Shown: positions 59,701-64,000 of the stretch, piece after piece | How positions within the stretch are numbered: the stretch's first letter is position 1 | Layout: each line of letters starts with the position of its first letter | Assembly (NCBI RefSeq): GCF_900496995.4 | Contig: NC_044027.1 | Coordinates: forward strand, 9,882,743-9,946,742 | Source: Aquila chrysaetos chrysaetos | Lineage: Eukaryota; Chordata; Aves; Accipitriformes; Accipitridae | Reading direction: 5' to 3' | DNA length: 64,000 nucleotides | Notes under the pieces: model-generated | Told to the model about the DNA's origin: nothing | Database searches by the model: none | What the model saw: the letters and a program-made list of their open reading frames with translations, nothing else | Program-made: the position numbers and the translations under genes

Positions 59701-62473
59701 CCGCGGCTCATGTGAGCTGGCTGGCAGTGCTGCTCCTGCCGGACCCTGGTTGCACAAACAGCTCAGCTGCACAACTTGTTTGGCAAGGGCTAGAAAAACC
59801 TCCTCCCCACCGCTGTTCCGGAAAGGGCCGGCACATCATGCCCTCCTGCAGCGGCAAGCAAGCGCCAGTGCCTCAGCTGCCTCCTGGGAGAGTGCCAGGG
59901 GTTTCCCAACCTGACTTAATCAGCCTTTTGTGGGGACAGGCCACTTTCAACATCTCCCTTCCCCCAGGCGGGTAGAAGATCTTCGTCTGATCTGCTTGAA
60001 TGAGGAAGAACCTTACAAAACTGCGGCGAGTTGAATTTTCTAGCCATGAACAATGTCGACTGTTGTCAGAACAATCTCGGACGCTTGATGTGCTCTGAGG
60101 GTCAGTGAGGTGCCGCAGGGGAGACCAAGCCAAGCTTTCCTTATCTCCTGGCCACCTCCCAGTTGATGCATTACAAGTCCTGTTTAACTGCCTAGATAAG
60201 ACTGAGGTTGGACAGATGAACTGCTCACGCTGCTGGTCCTGGAGTAGGGGTCGGTGGCTCAATGAACCATGGAGGGCAACACCATTTAATTCCCATAAAT
60301 CCTCTGCAGATGATGGCTGGTACCTGGGAGTGGTGGGACTATGCTGCAGTGCTGCTCTTGCTCCCAAAAGCTTTACTTGGGTGGTGACTGCTTTTTCCTT
60401 TCCAGGCCCCTATTACTGTGGGGTTGGAGCAGATAAGGTGTACGGACGTGATATCGTGGAGTCCCACTACAAGGCATGTCTCTACGCAGGGGTGAAGATC
60501 TGTGGCACCAATGCAGAGGTGATGCCCTCCCAGGTACGTGTGGATGGCCCTGCGCAGCCCCTGTTTCCAGTGATGTTACCATGAGGCTGGAATAACCCAG
60601 CAATTCCCAGCTCCTCTGGGATGCCAAATCCAGTGACTCCCCACATCGGTTTTGTCCAGATGGGAGCAGCTGCACTGCTAGGATGAATATGTACACGTTT
60701 GATTTTCTCCTAACTCACCCTGGTGTACAAATCCCTGCTTTTTGGGGCAGGCAAGCGAAATCAGCCTGAGCTCTGGCAGCCCATGTGGAGCTGGGTGCTC
60801 CCCTGTGCTTTCCTTCCCCCACGAAGCAGGGATGTGGGGGACAGTTTGAGCTGGGATGGGCTGTGGGAGCAGCATGTGGAGCAACGGGTGTCTGGATCCT
60901 GTTCCTCTACCTGGGAGCCGGGAAGCTCGGGTGGGACATGGCCTTGGGGAGCGGCTGGGGGGGATTTGAGTTTATTTAGGAGTTAGCCAGAGGGAGTCCC
61001 TGATTGCATTAGGCAGGTGGCCAGACTGACCGACGGCGATTTGGCCCTGCAGCCTGTGAATCGCTGACTCTCCTGCTGCTGATGTGGCGGTGATAAGCAG
61101 GGGGCTTATCTGCAGTGTAGCTGAGGCAGGACTTTTAACGATCCTGCTGTTTGCCCTGTCTTTTCAGGGTCCTTCTTGGCTGCTTTCTGCATCCTGGGCT
61201 CCGTCTCAGCCAGGCCATGCCAGCAGCCGTAAATGCATCACCCTCTGCTTAGTCACTGTGGGTGGCGCAACCCCGGCTCCGTCCCGGGAGGGAGCAGCCC
61301 TGGGAAGGACTAACAGGCTCCTTGTTACTCCCCTGCCTTGTTTGCAGTGTGGGTTGGGGGATCCTGCATGCCAGCAGCACCAGCACCAGCCTCGAAGGCA
61401 GGCATGCTGCTTATTTACCTCCATTTTGATTAAACCCCCTCTGATTTGCTCTATTTAGTCATGAGCAGTTTATTCCCAATTTTTTGCATGCCAAAGCAGT
61501 CCAGTTGCTTAACTCGATGCTCCCCATCCCTGTTGCTGATTCCCAAGGGGTAAAGCTCAGCCATACCCCAGGCTGGCAGCCCTCGCTTGAGGGGTGGCAG
61601 GGATGAGATGGCCAGGGGGGCACGAACCTGCCCATCCTCACTGGCACATCTGCTTGCCCCTTCCAGTGGGAATTCCAGGTGGGCCCGTGTGAAGGCATTG
61701 AGATGGGGGATCACCTCTGGATGGCTCGGTTCATCCTCCACCGTGTCTGCGAGGACTTTGGGGTTGTGGCTACTCTGGACCCCAAACCAATGACAGGCAA
61801 CTGGAACGGCGCCGGGTGTCACACTAACTACAGCACCGAAGAGATGCGGAGAGAAGGGGGTCTCAAGTGAGTCCTGGGGGGTTCCCTGGGAGGTACCTGG
61901 GAGGTTTGGGGTGTCCTTGGCCATGTGGCAGCTCCCCATAGTGCGTGTGTCTCTGTACGTGGGTGGCTGCACTGGGCAGGGCTGGGGCTGTCCCAGCTCA
62001 TTTTATTTTGAAAGCAGCTGGTCATATGAGAGTGTCCCCTGGGCTGTCCTCATCCCTGCACGGAAGGGAGGGAGTGACAGCCTTCCTGGCCATGGGAACA
62101 CCACCCAAATGGACCTACTGACAAACCCAACGCCATTCTCCTCTCCCACAGACACATCGAAGCTGCCATTGAGAAGCTGAGCAAGCGGCATGACTACCAC
62201 ATCTGTGTCTACGACCCGCGGGGTGGCAGGGACAACTCTCGGCGGCTCACCGGCCACCACGAGACATCCAACATCTTCGAGTTCTCTGCCGGCGTGGCCA
62301 ACCGAGGTGCCAGCATCCGCATTCCACGGCAGGTCGGCCAAGATGGCTACGGCTACTTCGAGGATCGGCGGCCAGCGGCCAACTGCGACCCCTACGCGGT
62401 CACTGAGGCCATCATGAGGACGACAGTGCTCAACGAGACCGGGGTAGAGACCAAGGACTATGCTGACCACTGA
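56717..62473 (+). CDS. Glutamine synthetase, divergent GLUL paralogue
   Basis: The enzyme makes glutamine from glutamate, ammonia and ATP and acts as a decamer. Coding exons are 56717-56882 (exon from 56707), 57451-57612, 59373-59519, 60406-60533, 61667-61866 and 62152-62473, all with AG/GT boundaries and matching phases, giving 374 residues (human GLUL has 373). Visible motifs are the N-terminal beta-grasp domain with [28 protein letters not shown] (E134, E136), GTNAEVMP (E196), QWEF (E203), NGAGCHTN (H253), RRLTGHHE (R299, E305), ANRGASIR (R319, R324) and YFEDRRP (E338, R340). All metal- and substrate-binding residues are kept. The N-terminus ([18 protein letters not shown]) and the C-terminus (KDYADH) differ clearly from the usual vertebrate GLUL. 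The start has a good GCC ATG context. It is probably a second glutamine synthetase gene rather than the canonical one, but assigning it needs a phylogeny. Confidence 0.95.
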
Positions 62474-62608
62474 GGCTGTGGGGTGGGTGGAGGTTTTTGT
62501 TTCTACACTAGCTTCTCACGTGGGATTTGTGCCTGTGCGGTGTCCTTGGCTGCAAGCTCAGACTCTTTAGGAACCTCGCTTCTGGTTTTGTGAAACGTCG
62601 CCTTAGAA

Positions 62609-62634
62609 ATATATATATATATATATATATATAT
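62609..62634. repeat. (AT)13 run in the 3' UTR
   Basis: Uninterrupted AT dinucleotides lie about 135 nt after the glutamine synthetase stop codon. Length variation between individuals is likely. Confidence 0.9.
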
Positions 62635-62862
62635 TTTATAGTAAGAGGGAGGGGCCCAACTTATTTTCTCAACCACTTTTTTTCTGGTTCCTGGTTTTAG
62701 GTCATACATGGAGAGTTTTTTTAAAACTTGGATTGAATTTTTTTCCCCGATGGACTTTACACTGTGATGTACATAGATCCCTACGTGGAAGCTGCAGCTG
62801 CTGCTGTTTGCACCTGGGGAGGGCGGGTGCTTTTTTCCATATCTCTGTTGCAAGGAAATGAT

Positions 62863-62868
62863 AATAAA
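62863..62868 (+). terminator. Poly(A) signal of the glutamine synthetase gene
   Basis: AATAAA lies 390 nt past the stop codon at 62471-62473 and is followed by a T-rich stretch, giving a 3' UTR of about 410 nt. Confidence 0.8.
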
Positions 62869-62889
62869 TAATTTTCCTGGCTGCATGGC

Positions 62890-64000
62890 AGCTGGGTTAT
62901 GCTGCAGTGGATGCATTTTTCTGTAGCTCCTAGAGCTCCCTGGAGGATTTAATTTGGGTCTTGCTGATGGGTTGCAGCTACTGAGCAGCCTGCACTGGCC
63001 CTGGGCAGGGGCTGGAGGAGCGGCAATGCTGGAGGATCCTTGGGACAGGTGCCTGGAGCTGCCTTGCCCCATTTGCCGGTGGCCGAAAGGCCATCTCCTT
63101 CCATCGTGATCCCCCGAAAGGCAAACAGAGCGGCGCAGGCTGAGCAAACAGCGGCCAGGGCAGCAGCTGGCGGGCGTTTACACAGGGTGTGAGCCGCTGA
63201 GTCAGCAAAGCTGGCCCGGCGCTGGGCACAGCGAGCAGCAGCCCTCCCCTCCAGGGCCGCCTTTGGGTGAGGGAGGGGAGCCTGGGGACATCCCCCTGCT
63301 GCACCCCTGGGTGATGCCTTGCTGAACCACAGGGACATGGTGCAGCTCCTTGGGTTGGAGTCTCTTTACAAGACGGGGGGTCATAGATTCTAGTCACAGA
63401 GTAAAACCCCCAGGTAGGGCATTTCCATGTAGATGGGGTATCAATAGCACCCCCAACGGCCAGGCCCTTGAGGTCCCTCTATGCTGTGACTGTGGGGAGG
63501 AGTTGGATGCAAGCACAGGGGCAGCTCTCTGGTCACAGGGACACCTTGAACAGGCACGCCAGGTCCCTGGGACAGACCTGCAGGATGCGTCCCAGCTGCA
63601 ATCACCAATGAGGGGGTTACCTGGAGGCAAGAGGAACCAGCAACATGAGCGGACAGGGGACATCATGTCCATTCCAGTGCAGTCATGGGGATTTTGAAAC
63701 CGGTTTTACCTTTACCTTTGAAGACGATGCAGGTGACAAGCCACAAGGGAGGACCCCAAGTCCCTCCTGCAGGTCACGGTGCTGCCAGCGGAGCAGGGAG
63801 CAAGGGCAGTGGGAGGCAGGGAGGTGGCCGTGTCCTGGACCACGAGCAGCCAGGAGCCCTCGGTGTCTCTGAGCCGTTCAAGAATAAATGTAACCTGGTC
63901 CCCAGCCTAAGAAGGACAAATTTTCCTTCCAGAAATTGCTGTTTGGGATATTTAACATTTTTCATCAAAACCACAATGCTGTCTTGTTTCCCTCTCATTT
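62890..64000. other. Downstream flank without gene
   Basis: No supported gene. Several short open frames on both strands show no domain signature. An AATAAA at 63883-63888 on the + strand is isolated. Confidence 0.5.

Overview
The window reads as bird nuclear DNA. Two vertebrate genes are clear at its ends (NELFB on the left, a glutamine synthetase on the right), and antisense CR1 LINE fragments of avian type lie between them. No bacterial or viral gene organisation is seen. Base composition shifts from AT-rich around NELFB to GC-rich from about 38 kb onward.

Layout. Positions 1-1674 hold no recognisable exon and contain an LTR-like repeat. Positions 1675-9429 carry the last nine coding exons of NELFB on the + strand; its N-terminal third lies outside the window. 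Positions 9430-23000 are mostly non-coding, with one CR1 fragment and a few weak exon candidates. Positions 23100-27815 hold a CCAAT/TATA-like promoter followed by a two-exon gene for a small protein of 93 residues (79 from the second ATG) that I do not recognise. Positions 27816-37380 show no gene.

Positions 37380-43412 contain a composite structure. An antisense CR1 element is split into two collinear halves by a segment of about 4.85 kb. Both halves carry the same 39-bp sequence at the break. The inserted segment holds a complete minus-strand gene for a TOPORS-like RING protein, with a 5'-UTR intron, a 17-residue tandem repeat array and a poly(A) signal. Positions 43413-56400 are GC-rich and without a supported gene.

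Positions 56462-62868 hold a complete glutamine synthetase gene: TATA motif, six coding exons, 374 residues, all catalytic residues intact, and a poly(A) signal. It differs enough from the usual vertebrate GLUL protein to look like a second paralogue.

The genes do not form an operon-like unit. NELFB acts in RNA polymerase II pausing, the RING protein is a probable ubiquitin/SUMO E3 ligase, and the synthetase makes glutamine from glutamate and ammonia. The most unusual parts are the CR1-splitting RING-gene segment, the unrecognised two-exon small protein, and the divergent synthetase.
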